This document shows positions 45,256 through 54,046 of a DNA stretch of 64,000 bases, one piece after another. Position 1 is the first letter of the stretch, and each line of letters opens with the position of its first letter. The DNA is from Flavobacteriaceae bacterium CRH (GTDB lineage Bacteria > Bacteroidota > Bacteroidia > Flavobacteriales > Flavobacteriaceae): assembly GCA_001507425.1 (NCBI GenBank), contig LMAJ01000002.1:62001-126000 (forward strand), written 5' to 3'. A program made the translations under genes and the position numbers. The notes below the pieces were generated by a model that saw only the letters and a program-made list of their open reading frames with translations, was not told the origin of the DNA and searched no databases.

Positions 45256-48186
45256 TTAAAAATTCAAAATATACTCCGTAATATTCGCATCAGACGGAAG
45301 CTGTAATTTTTTTCGAATACGGTATCTGGTATCTTCAACACCTCTTACGGAGATTCCTAAAAGCGGCGCAATTTCTTTTGTATTGAAATTCATTCGCAAA
45401 TAAGCACACAAACGCATATCGCGGGGCGTTAGTTCGGGGAAACTGGTTTTTAAGCGTTGCATAAAATTATCATGAAGCTGATTAAAAATTTCTTCAAACT
45501 CATTCCAATGCTGATCGCCCTGAAGTTCGTGATCGATTAATTTATTTATTTTAGATAACAAACTGAAATTAACGTTAGGCTCATTTTTTCTGTCGATCTG
45601 GCCAATGAGTTCTTTTATAGAAAGCAGGATTTCATTTAAATGAATAAGATTTACGGTACTTGAGGCTACTTTTGCATTTTTGAGATTGATTGTAGTTTCA
45701 AGATTTTCTCGCATAATAGTCGTATTTTCCTGTTCTAAAGCCAGTTTTTGCTCGTTCAATTCAGCACGATTTCGTAATAATTCTTTTTCCTGGTTTAAAA
45801 TCAATTGCTCACGTTCGCGCTCTGCAAGGTTTTTTTGGTACTTAATTATAGTGTAAATCAAAACACCAAAAAGCAGCAAATACAAAATATAAGCCCACGT
45901 AGTTCTGTACCACGGCGGTAGAATTTCGAATTTAAAAATCGCTTCTTCACTTACAACATCGTAAATATTTTTTGCCCTTACGTGAAAAACATATTCGTTT
46001 TCAGGCAGGTTGGTATATTCTTTTTCAGTTTGTAATGTATATTCCGACCACTTTGGCTCAAAACCTTCCAGCCAGTATTCGTATTTTGTAGCATCGCCTT
46101 CATCGTAACAAAGTGATGCAAATGAAAAATGCAAGGCGTTATTTGAATGTGATAAAGTTGGAGAAATTTCTTTAGAATCAATTTTATTATTGGACGGAAG
46201 TACATCATATCGGCTCGAAAACAGCAAACTATCTTTAGGAAAAATACTTTTAACTTCTGAAATAACGGCTTTATATTTTGATTGATACTTTTTGTTTTTG
46301 GTAGTATTATAATGAATAAGACCGTCTTGCGTACCAAAAAACACATCTCCGTTTGACGTGGTTTGGATATTTTCGAAACCCGGAACATATAGATATCTGA
46401 GTTTTCTAAAAGGCAATTCTTCTACCGCAAATTTTCCGTCTGAAGTTTGACTCATTTTTCCGGTATTTTCACCAGAAACGTACCATATATTATTTTGATT
46501 ATCTTCTTTAAGCAAACGAATATGATTCTCTAATCCGAGATATTTTTTGAAAACTGGATCCGGAATCATTTTCTTTGATGCTGTATTTCTTCTGTAAACT
46601 CCTTTTGTTGTCCCAAAAAGAATCTGGTTATTGATTTTGAAAGTGTTCAAAAACAAACTCGAAGGAAAACCGGCTCTTTGATCATAAAACTGTATGTTTG
46701 AAACAGCATCAAAAGTAGCATTGAATCTAATTTTGAAAATTCCCTTGTAGCCGTGCGCAATCCATATATTTCCCGCCGCATCCGTTTCGATTACCCTGCT
46801 GCTTTCATCAAAACCTTTAATTTTATGCTGATAAACCCACGAACCGTTTATATTTTTCAATATATATAATCCCGTATAACCGCCAACCAGCAATAGATCA
46901 GGATGATTCGGAATAAGTACACCTTTCCAGGCTCCATCCGTTTTTGCAAGCAATTGAGCGGAATTTCCTTTTACTTCAAAAATTCCATTTTTTTCAAAAG
47001 CCAAAAGTGAATTCCCAAAAACACCTATATTCCAGACATTTTCTGACATTCCTGAAATATATTGAAAGTTGGCACTTTCTCGTTTTCCATTTTTGTATGC
47101 ATTCCAATCCAGCCAAAACAAACCATTATCTGTGGCGATATATAATTTATTTTGATAAATCTGGCTGCAATATATTTTAGTTTCTGAATTTGAGGTGTCT
47201 AATATTCTTGACAAAGGCGAAGAAATCTGAATCAGCGAAATACCTTCTTTTAAAGTGACCCACAAATTTCCTTCCTTATCCGTTTTAAGATTGGTTACAT
47301 ATTCATTTTGCAACCCCATTTGTTTGTTAATATGCTGAATCAAATTCCCTAAACTGTCTATAACTATCAGGCCTGACTGGCGTGTTCCTATTCCGAAATA
47401 ACCATCAGAGAGTAAAACTCCGGTCGTAATTTGATTCTGCTTTAGCAAATAATCGACTTCGGTTACAAAAGGCTGAATCTGATTGTTTTTATAAATAAAA
47501 AGTCCATTTTTTTGAGTCAGTATTATCAAACCTTCTTTGGTTTCAAATGCTTTTCTAATTTTCATTCCGGAAAACTTTTGTCCGTCGATCATAGGTTGTA
47601 AAACATCATCTTTTAATTGGAACAACCCTTTTTTTCTATCTAAAACATAAATGGCTTTATCTGTTTTAAAAAATTCATCAAAATTAGAATCAGAAGTTAG
47701 CACTTTGATTTTGTTATTTTTATAGATAAAGAGTCGCTCGCTTGAGAAAAAAACGACTTCATTATTAAAAACAACCGTATGCAAAACATCTCCAAAATTT
47801 TTAGCCGAAGCCGGAAGCAATTTTACCAGAGAAGTATATTTATATTGTCCGTTTGGTAATTGCACCACAAATCCAAAATCGCCCTGAGCACCAACATAAA
47901 TTTTATCATTTTTATCGATGGCAAGAGAACGAACCATACTCTTGTTTTCAGGTTGTGTTATAATATTCCATCGCACGCCATCAAACTGCATGATCCCGAA
48001 ATGATTGGCAAAGAACATCATGCCTTTAGAATCTTGTAAAAGATCCCAATTCTCTGAAGCTGCTTTATAGGTTTTCGGATTGTAATTGGTGATAAAAGGA
48101 ACCCCAATTTTTTTAATTTGAGAACTAACAAAAGTGGGCAAAAAGAATAGTGATAAAACTAAAAATCTAATTATAAAATTTGTCAT
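45256..48186 (-). CDS. Propeller / Y_Y_Y regulator with LuxR-type C-terminal DNA-binding domain
   Basis: 976 residues. A signal peptide (ending SSQ, about 22) precedes a two-component-regulator-type beta-propeller (about 30-690). A Y_Y_Y domain (about 690-755, YEYWLEGFEPKWSEYT), a transmembrane helix (about 765-785), a coiled coil (about 785-845, rich in E, L and Q) and a LuxR helix-turn-helix (about 915-976, LTPRDMRLCAYLRMNFNTK and IAPLLGISVRGVEDTRYRIR) follow. It resembles SusR-like one-component sensors: the propeller binds a periplasmic oligosaccharide and the signal passes through the membrane to DNA. There is no kinase. It lies next to four secreted enzyme genes and is the likely regulator of them. 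Confidence 0.88.
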   Translation of the reverse strand: MTNFIIRFLVLSLFFLPTFVSSQIKKIGVPFITNYNPKTYKAASENWDLLQDSKGMMFFANHFGIMQFDGVRWNIITQPENKSMVRSLAIDKNDKIYVGAQGDFGFVVQLPNGQYKYTSLVKLLPASAKNFGDVLHTVVFNNEVVFFSSERLFIYKNNKIKVLTSDSNFDEFFKTDKAIYVLDRKKGLFQLKDDVLQPMIDGQKFSGMKIRKAFETKEGLIILTQKNGLFIYKNNQIQPFVTEVDYLLKQNQITTGVLLSDGYFGIGTRQSGLIVIDSLGNLIQHINKQMGLQNEYVTNLKTDKEGNLWVTLKEGISLIQISSPLSRILDTSNSETKIYCSQIYQNKLYIATDNGLFWLDWNAYKNGKRESANFQYISGMSENVWNIGVFGNSLLAFEKNGIFEVKGNSAQLLAKTDGAWKGVLIPNHPDLLLVGGYTGLYILKNINGSWVYQHKIKGFDESSRVIETDAAGNIWIAHGYKGIFKIRFNATFDAVSNIQFYDQRAGFPSSLFLNTFKINNQILFGTTKGVYRRNTASKKMIPDPVFKKYLGLENHIRLLKEDNQNNIWYVSGENTGKMSQTSDGKFAVEELPFRKLRYLYVPGFENIQTTSNGDVFFGTQDGLIHYNTTKNKKYQSKYKAVISEVKSIFPKDSLLFSSRYDVLPSNNKIDSKEISPTLSHSNNALHFSFASLCYDEGDATKYEYWLEGFEPKWSEYTLQTEKEYTNLPENEYVFHVRAKNIYDVVSEEAIFKFEILPPWYRTTWAYILYLLLFGVLIYTIIKYQKNLAEREREQLILNQEKELLRNRAELNEQKLALEQENTTIMRENLETTINLKNAKVASSTVNLIHLNEILLSIKELIGQIDRKNEPNVNFSLLSKINKLIDHELQGDQHWNEFEEIFNQLHDNFMQRLKTSFPELTPRDMRLCAYLRMNFNTKEIAPLLGISVRGVEDTRYRIRKKLQLPSDANITEYILNF

Positions 48187-48639
48187 TTTGTTTTTGTCTG
48201 TAGGTTAAAGTATGGTTTTTAAACCACAATCATAAAAACAACCGCTTTGGGAGAAATTGCTTTTGAGTAAACAAATCGTTCGTTTATTAACGCTAATATT
48301 AATAATTTAATATTTAAAATCACAAAAAAAACGAATATCTAAATTCAAATATATGAAATTTTATTTTAATGTAACAAATTACATTGATTATTAGGAATAT
48401 GTCAATTAGACTTCTTAGACTTGCTTAGATTATTGGACTTCTTAGAGTGTTAGGGTGTCAGAATTTTGTCATTTTTGACCGGAGGGAGAGTGTTACGTTG
48501 TCATAATTTTGTCATCCTGACGGAGGAAGGATCACAAAAGTAGCTCGACAAAGATTTGCAATTCTCTGTGCGGAGTTTCTAGTGCGATCCTTCCTCCGTC
48601 AGGATGACAAGCAACTGGAAAGTGAAACCTGAAATCTTT
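48187..48639. other. Interval upstream of the propeller/LuxR regulator
   Basis: 453 bases. It includes the A/T-rich leader of the regulator, a run of imperfect TTAGACTTCTTAGA-type repeats (about 48408-48450) and a GTCATC-type palindrome (48511-48608). No convincing gene. Confidence 0.6.
48511..48608. repeat. GTCATC-type palindromic repeat
   Basis: 98 bases with near-perfect 25-base arms (GTCATCCTGACGGAGGAAGG and its inverse). The centre holds AGTAGCTCGACAAAGATTTG and TGCGGAGTTTCTAG. Transcribed in either direction it would fold into a long hairpin. Confidence 0.82.
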
Positions 48640-49281
48640 TTAAACCTCAAATAAAAAATTTTCTAATTCATCATAAGAATGAAAAAGTATTGCGCCTTCT
48701 TTTTCTAAATCGTCATTGTTGTAGCCATTAGCAAAACCGAAAACTTTAAAACCTCCGGAAATTCCTGAAATTACCCCGGCTTTGCTGTCTTCAATAACAA
48801 CGCAATCTTTCACTTCAAATCCCATTTGTTTTGCGGCATGCAGAAAAATACCCGGATCTGGTTTCCAGCTATTAATTTGGTAAGAACTAAATATTTTATT
48901 TTCGAATTTATCCAATAAACCGGCTACTTCAAGATTTAACCGGATCTTCTCAACGGGACCGCTGGAAGCCACACAATATGGAATTTTTAGTTTTTCGATG
49001 AAAGCCAGTACGCCTTCCATTGGTTTTGCCTGCGTTTTAAAAGCTTCAAAACTTTTTTCGCGATAATCTTTTTCGAAGTTTTCAGGAAGTTTTTTACCAA
49101 TTTTATTTTCGATATGCAGAAAGCATTCCTTTAGGCTGCGGCCATTAAAATCGCGGTAAGCATCTTCAAGTTCCATTTCAAAACCGTATGCAGACGCCAT
49201 GGAAAGGAGAATTCCATTACCTATTTTTTCAGTATCTACAAGAACTCCATCGCAATCAAAAATGATACATTTAATATCCAT
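48640..49281 (-). CDS. HAD-superfamily hydrolase (beta-phosphoglucomutase-like)
   Basis: 213 residues. HAD motif I is DCDGVLVDTE (aspartates 9 and 11), motif II is CVASSG, motif III lies near KPDPGIF and motif IV is VIEDSKAGV. The cap between motifs I and II is alpha-helical, as in class C1 enzymes, the group with beta-phosphoglucomutase and small phosphatases. Substrate is likely a sugar phosphate or similar small phosphate ester. It stands alone with an 79-base gap to the NUDIX gene on the same strand. Confidence 0.85.
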   Translation of the reverse strand: MDIKCIIFDCDGVLVDTEKIGNGILLSMASAYGFEMELEDAYRDFNGRSLKECFLHIENKIGKKLPENFEKDYREKSFEAFKTQAKPMEGVLAFIEKLKIPYCVASSGPVEKIRLNLEVAGLLDKFENKIFSSYQINSWKPDPGIFLHAAKQMGFEVKDCVVIEDSKAGVISGISGGFKVFGFANGYNNDDLEKEGAILFHSYDELENFLFEV

Positions 49282-49360
49282 ATTTTATTATTTACATTTT
49301 AATTATTCGGCTTGACCGGAAATGTAAATTACAAAATTATTTTAGACATTAAAAGGGATT

Positions 49361-49837
49361 TTAAAGCGATGTCGAAATTTTAGAAACAATCTGAACTATA
49401 AAATCAGCCTGTGCAGGATTTATTTTTTTCATGGCTTCTGCAGTTTGAAACCATTCGGCTTTATCAATTTCAGGAAAACTTTGCAGCGTTCCGGATTTTG
49501 GTGGCCATTCCACTTCAAATTCATTGCTTTTTACCAAAGTAACATCAATGTCAAATTCTAAAGCCCATGCTAAAACTTTTTTTCCTGATTTGAGTTTAAC
49601 TGATTCAAGTGCAATAAATTCTTCTTCTAAATCGCCTTCTAATGTAAAGCCCGTTTCTTCCTCGAATTCGCGTTTTGCAGCCTCAAGCGGATCTTCCTCA
49701 TCTGTAAATTCCCCTTTTGGAATAGACCAGCTTTCTAAATCTTTATTTTTCCAAAAAGGTCCACCCGGATGAACCAGTAAAAAGAATATTGTCGAACCTA
49801 CGAATTTGTATAGTAATATGCCTGCGCTTTGTTTCAT
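49361..49837 (-). CDS. NUDIX hydrolase
   Basis: 158 residues from the ATG at 49837; a start eight codons upstream is possible, but the Nudix fold begins at MKQSAGILLYKF. The Nudix box spans about 42-64 (GEFTDEEDPLEAAKREF then EEETGF) and matches Gx5Ex7REUxEExGU exactly. It hydrolyses a nucleoside diphosphate linked to another group, needing Mg2+. The C-terminal part (EVEWPPKSGTLQSFPEIDKA) is typical of the YfcD/DIPP-like group. Specific substrate unknown. Confidence 0.88.
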   Translation of the reverse strand: MKQSAGILLYKFVGSTIFFLLVHPGGPFWKNKDLESWSIPKGEFTDEEDPLEAAKREFEEETGFTLEGDLEEEFIALESVKLKSGKKVLAWALEFDIDVTLVKSNEFEVEWPPKSGTLQSFPEIDKAEWFQTAEAMKKINPAQADFIVQIVSKISTSL

Positions 49838-49906
49838 GAAAATGGTTTTATTTTTTTTCAAAATCTTATTATATAAATATCGTTATACTTTTTGGATAAT
49901 CCGCTA

Positions 49907-50836
49907 TTAATCATGATTAACCATTTGGCGATAAAGCATAAAAACACCATTTTTATCTCTTTTCCAGAGATTTGTACTTTTCCCGGTAACAATTGCTTTT
50001 CCTTTTTTATTATCCCACGAAACTTCCACATAATAATAACCGTATTCTAAAACAAATTTATCAAGGGCAATCATTTGACTTGTTTTGATTTCTAAAACGT
50101 CAATCGATACCCCGTTTGGTTTTTCGTGCTCCGTAAAATAAGGCTTTATATTGTCCATTCCTATCAGCATTGGTGTATCATAGGTCATGTATATCGCATC
50201 TTTTGCAAACAGCTCTGTGGCATGTTTCTCGCCTTCCCGTTTTTTTACAAGTTTAGCAATAAGCGCATTACGTTTATCAACTTCATCTTTTATAGATTTA
50301 CTTACTGTGAGTTTTGGCATCACACTTGCCTGCGGTTTCAAAAATGAAAAATTAGATTTATCAACACCCGTATTCGCTCCCCAAATTTCTGATAGTAAGA
50401 CTATATCCTCGTTCTTTTCAATTCGCCAGACATTCATGTATTTTCCATCATATTGAAATAAAGTACCATCCGGTTTGATGAAATTGTTGGTAAAAGTTCC
50501 AATTTCAATCAAATAATTTTTGATTAACTGCACTTCATAAATATTTCTTTTATAAGTGTCTGTTTTTACATTATCAAACCATTGCTTGTAATAATATTCT
50601 ATACCCTCTTTTGTATATAATGTTTTATAATATTCAGGCATAAAGGTTGGTTCTTTGCTGTCATAATATTTCATAATACCATTAATATCTTCATTTACAA
50701 AAGCATCAGCTAACTGCATATTGATCGATTTTAATTTTTCTTTAAAGTAATCAGCATTTTGATTTGGTGTTTTTTGTGCTGCTGATTTTGAAAAAAATAA
50801 AACGAGTGTAACTATTAATAAATATTTATTTTTCAT
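49907..50836 (-). CDS. Secreted tandem NTF2-like (DUF4440-type) protein
   Basis: 309 residues with a signal peptide ending KSAAQ (about 21). Two similar domains each have an N-terminal helix pair (LADAFVNEDINGIMKYYDS; RNALIAKLVKKREGEKHATELFAKDA), and later VWRIEKNEDIVLLSEIWG and LWKRDKNGVFMLYRQMVN. This is the SnoaL/DUF4440 fold, used as a ketosteroid-isomerase-like enzyme or as a binding domain. Because the pairs share position and sequence, it is an internal duplication. No catalytic residue set is certain. Confidence 0.75.
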   Translation of the reverse strand: MKNKYLLIVTLVLFFSKSAAQKTPNQNADYFKEKLKSINMQLADAFVNEDINGIMKYYDSKEPTFMPEYYKTLYTKEGIEYYYKQWFDNVKTDTYKRNIYEVQLIKNYLIEIGTFTNNFIKPDGTLFQYDGKYMNVWRIEKNEDIVLLSEIWGANTGVDKSNFSFLKPQASVMPKLTVSKSIKDEVDKRNALIAKLVKKREGEKHATELFAKDAIYMTYDTPMLIGMDNIKPYFTEHEKPNGVSIDVLEIKTSQMIALDKFVLEYGYYYVEVSWDNKKGKAIVTGKSTNLWKRDKNGVFMLYRQMVNHD

Positions 50837-51072
50837 CTTTTTGCAGGATTTAAATTGATAGAATAAAAGTAATAAATAACTCTAAATTATTGTATTTCAA
50901 TATTTTAATTTCAAATTAGAATATAATTGAGCTTTTAAAAACATTAGCCAAATGAATCTTACCCGTAGCACTTTGTACATATTTACTCCAATTACGTACT
51001 TATATGTGGTATTTGATTTGTATATTTAAGAATCACAATACAATCCATTTTTTAAAATTAAATCAGGATATT

Positions 51073-52242
51073 TTGAAAAAACATCTATTATTTTACACTC
51101 TCATAGCGGGCAGTTTTGCTGTTCAGTCTCAAAACAAAGTTATAACTATTTCGAATTCACTTCCTATTGATCGTGAATTTGAAACTATCGAGTTGACCAT
51201 AAAATCACTCGGATTACAGCCTTCTGTAAAACTGGAAGAATTAGCTATTAAAGAAGCTAAGAGCGATTTATATTTAGAATGCCAGGCTGTTGATAATGAT
51301 GGCGACGGCACGATGGATGTATTGCTGTTTCAGCCTAAAGTACCGGCATCTGCGAGTAAAGATTTTGAAATTGTACCGTCATCTAATACTGCAGGAACAA
51401 AAAACATCAATTGTTATTCGAGATTTGTTCCTGAGCGAACAGACGATTATGCCTGGGAAAATAACAAAGTTGCCTTTAGAACCTATGGTCCGGTGGCCCA
51501 AAAAATGGTTGAAGATAAAGTTGCAGGCGGAACTTTAACAAGCGGAATCGATGCATGGTTAAAAAGAGTCGAATATCCGATTATTAATAAATGGTATGAA
51601 AAAATGACTACGGGAACCGGAACGTATCATAAAGATACCGGCGAAGGCCTTGATAATTTTCAGGTTGGTGACAGCCGCGGAATTGGAGGAATTGCCGTTA
51701 AGGTTGATGGCAAATATTATTTCTCGAAAAATTTTATTAGCTGGAAAACCATTACAAATGGTCCAATAAGAACCAGTTTTATTTTAACGTATGCCGATTG
51801 GGATGCAAAAGGAAAAAAAATAACCGAATCTAAATTCATCAGTCTGGATTACGGAAGTTATTTGTCACGTTTTGAAATTAACATTAAAGGTGCTAAAACA
51901 ATTGCGGCGGGATTGACACTTCACGATAAAAAAGGAACTGTTGGATCTAATATAAAAGAGGGCTGGGTAAGCCATTGGGAACCTATCGACGATTCTGAAA
52001 TTGGAATGGGATTAGTGGCACCAAAAAATACGATGTCAAGTTTTGACAACTATGTTACCAATGATAAAGACTTAAGCAATGTGTATGGAAATATTGCTGT
52101 AAAAAAGAATAAAGCCGTTTATTATGCCGGTTTTGGATGGAAAAAAGGAAGTCCGTTTCAGACTAAAGCAGAATGGGAAACGTATTTGAGTTCGTTTGCG
52201 AATAAGATCAATAATCCCCTTTTGGTGAAGGTAAAGAAGTAG
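51073..52242 (+). CDS. DUF4861-family exported protein, uronate-locus marker
   Basis: 390 residues from the TTG at 51073. An ATG 23 codons upstream (51004) is possible, but the signal peptide KKHLLFYTLIAGSFAVQSQ begins at the TTG. The mature protein matches DUF4861 (LYLECQAVDNDGDGTMDVLL, GDSRGIGG, TEWETYLSSFANK-like end). Members occur in Bacteroidota loci for uronic-acid polysaccharides and are thought to process or bind unsaturated uronides, but the chemistry is not settled. The location beside the uronate operon fits that. Confidence 0.8.
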   Translation: MKKHLLFYTLIAGSFAVQSQNKVITISNSLPIDREFETIELTIKSLGLQPSVKLEELAIKEAKSDLYLECQAVDNDGDGTMDVLLFQPKVPASASKDFEIVPSSNTAGTKNINCYSRFVPERTDDYAWENNKVAFRTYGPVAQKMVEDKVAGGTLTSGIDAWLKRVEYPIINKWYEKMTTGTGTYHKDTGEGLDNFQVGDSRGIGGIAVKVDGKYYFSKNFISWKTITNGPIRTSFILTYADWDAKGKKITESKFISLDYGSYLSRFEINIKGAKTIAAGLTLHDKKGTVGSNIKEGWVSHWEPIDDSEIGMGLVAPKNTMSSFDNYVTNDKDLSNVYGNIAVKKNKAVYYAGFGWKKGSPFQTKAEWETYLSSFANKINNPLLVKVKK

Positions 52243-52250
52243 ATACTTTT

Positions 52251-52344
52251 GTCATCCTGAACGAAGGATCACAAAAGTAGCTCGACAAAGATTGGCGATT
52301 TGCATTGCGGAGTTTCGTGTGTGATCCTTCGTTCCTCAGGATGA
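52251..52344. repeat. GTCATC-type palindromic repeat, shortened copy
   Basis: A diverged copy: GTCATCCTGAACGAAGGATC at the left and GATCCTTCGTTCCTCAGGATGA at the right, with the centre AGTAGCTCGACAAAGATTGG and TGCGGAGTTTC. Arms are shorter than in other copies because GGAGGAA is reduced. Confidence 0.75.
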
Positions 52345-52358
52345 AAAGGTTACGAAAA

Positions 52359-53381
52359 TTACTTTTTCACAGGAAAATAATTCTCTTTCAGAATAATTTC
52401 CAGCGGAATATAATGCGTGTTTTCTACGATTTCCTGCAACACCATTTTTTTATACAAATAATTGATTCCCAAATATCCTTGCTCTTCCGGTCTTTGGTTG
52501 ATTAAAAAATCAATTATGCCTTTATTCAGGTATTCGATATTTTCTTTCAATAAATCGTAACCAATAATTCTAACACCTTTTATATGATTTTGTTCCAGAA
52601 ATCTTGCCACAATATAAGCTCGTGAATTGGGCACAAAAACGCTGTTTATACCGGAAAACATTTCTAAATTCAATTGATCAATTCCAGAATCTTTAATGGT
52701 TACTTCTGAGAATTTAAAATTAGTTAGTCCTTCATTATCCTTAAAGAAGGAATAAAAACCGTCGATACGCTGTTTGTAAACCGATGTACTTTCTATTTCT
52801 CTGGTAATTTTAAAAATCAGGATTTGTCTTTCGTTTTTTACGGCAAAACTGCTCAGTCTTCCGGCCAGATAACCGCTCTGAAAAGCATCCTGACCCACAT
52901 AAGCATGTTCCTGATTGCTCGAAATATTAGAATCGATCATAACAACCGGAATATTTTTCTTTTGATATTCGTTTAAAAACTGAACTGATTCTTCGTAAAA
53001 AATCGGTGCAAACAATAATCCGTCGCACTCAAAATCCAATACTTTTTTGATTTCTTTTTTAAAGGATATCGCATTAAAATCATAGAAAAAATAATCCAGC
53101 ACCACACCGAATTTTCCAAATTCAACAGCCGCTTTTTCTATTCCGATGATCTGGCTTTTCCAATATTCGATATTTTCATATTTGGGAAGAAAAACAGCAA
53201 AACGAAATTTTTTATTGAGTGCCAGATTACTTGCCAGAATATTTCGTTTATAACCGTATTTTTCGATTATAGCATTTACTTTATCTACATTATCCTGCGT
53301 CACTTGTCCGCGATTATGTATGATTCTGTCAACCGTTCCGGGTGAAACATTGGCTAATTCTGCTATTTTTTTTATTGTGAT
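52359..53381 (-). CDS. LacI-family transcriptional repressor without a standard start codon
   Basis: A LacI-type repressor of about 340 residues. The helix-turn-helix IKKIAELANVSPGTVDRII is clearly encoded (about 53375-53319), followed by HNRGQVTQDNVDKVNAI and the hinge. A periplasmic-binding-like sugar domain follows (FAVFLPKYENIEYWKSQIIG, CDGLLFAPIFYEESVQFL, GYDLL). In the frame there is no ATG, GTG or TTG between the stop codon at 53450-53448 and the HTH. The first standard start is a GTG at 53303, inside the HTH-to-hinge region, which would remove the DNA-binding helices. I place the start at an ATC (53381) by analogy. It may start with a rare ATC/ATA/ATT codon or may carry a sequence error. 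It probably controls the divergent uronate operon. Confidence 0.75.
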   Translation of the reverse strand: MTIKKIAELANVSPGTVDRIIHNRGQVTQDNVDKVNAIIEKYGYKRNILASNLALNKKFRFAVFLPKYENIEYWKSQIIGIEKAAVEFGKFGVVLDYFFYDFNAISFKKEIKKVLDFECDGLLFAPIFYEESVQFLNEYQKKNIPVVMIDSNISSNQEHAYVGQDAFQSGYLAGRLSSFAVKNERQILIFKITREIESTSVYKQRIDGFYSFFKDNEGLTNFKFSEVTIKDSGIDQLNLEMFSGINSVFVPNSRAYIVARFLEQNHIKGVRIIGYDLLKENIEYLNKGIIDFLINQRPEEQGYLGINYLYKKMVLQEIVENTHYIPLEIILKENYFPVKK

Positions 53382-53450
53382 GATAGTGCTTATTTTAAGG
53401 TTAAAACGCTTTTCTAAGGTGGTAAAATTAATTTTTTTTATGAAAGATCA

Positions 53451-53481
53451 GTTGTTTTAGCAAACTTTTTCTATACATTTG
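53451..53481 (+). promoter_or_regulatory. Promoter of the uronate operon
   Basis: TTG at 53452-53454 lies 19 bases before TACATTTG (53474-53481), the TAnnTTTG -7 box. Spacing fits the Bacteroidota promoter, although the -33 element is only TTG. The predicted start of transcription lies around 53487, about 105 bases before the first ATG. Confidence 0.6.
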
Positions 53482-53488
53482 TAAAGCC

Positions 53489-53502
53489 CGTGTGCGTACA
53501 CG
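53489..53502. promoter_or_regulatory. Candidate LacI operator over the transcription start
   Basis: CGTGTGCGTACACG, an imperfect palindrome with CGTGT and ACACG arms around a GCGT centre, lies immediately downstream of the -7 box. Palindromes of this kind are typical LacI-family sites. It sits between the LacI gene and the operon it would control, which is the usual place for one. Confidence 0.55.
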
Positions 53503-53592
53503 CAAAAATACATATTTTACATACAAAACAAACATTTATTTAGTTTTTATAGATAAATTTCAAATAAAAAAATCAATTATAAAATTTAAAAT

Positions 53593-54042
53593 ATGATTAT
53601 AGACATTTTAAGCAGTGCTTCAAAGTATTATGGTTTGCATCCGAATTTTAAAAAAGCATTTGAATATTTAAGTCAAAATGATATTAGCAATTTGGAAAAT
53701 GGTGCTTTTGAAATTGCAGAAGGTTTGAAGGTAATTGCGATTTCCGGAGAAGGAACTTCGAGAGAAGAAAGTATTAAAGGATTTGAATGTCACGACCAGA
53801 ACATCGACATTCAGTTTTTGATCAAAGGCCCGGAAACTTTTGCGTGGAAACCAAGAGAAAAATGCGTTAGCCCAAATGGAGATTATAGCGACGAAAGAGA
53901 CGTTCGTTTTTTTCATGATAAGCCGGATATGTTTTTTGAATTGCAGGAAGGACAATTTGCTGTTTTGTTTCCAGAAGATGTTCACGCTGCGATGATTGGC
54001 GAAGGATTACTTAGAAAAATTGTTATTAAAGTAAAAATATAA
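53593..54042 (+). CDS. YhcH/YjgK/YiaL (DUF386) family protein
   Basis: 149 residues with the beta-barrel of the YhcH/YiaL family: the start MIIDILSSASKYYGLHPNFK, then GTSREESIKGFECHDQNIDIQFLI, and FPEDVHAAMIGEGLLRKIVIKVKI at the end. The conserved histidine-glutamate set (HxxxxDIQ and E...DVH) fits a metal site. Related proteins are encoded with sialic acid or uronate genes and probably act on sugar anomers. First gene of the uronate operon, four bases before the aldolase gene. Confidence 0.88.
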   Translation: MIIDILSSASKYYGLHPNFKKAFEYLSQNDISNLENGAFEIAEGLKVIAISGEGTSREESIKGFECHDQNIDIQFLIKGPETFAWKPREKCVSPNGDYSDERDVRFFHDKPDMFFELQEGQFAVLFPEDVHAAMIGEGLLRKIVIKVKI

Positions 54043-54046
54043 AACC

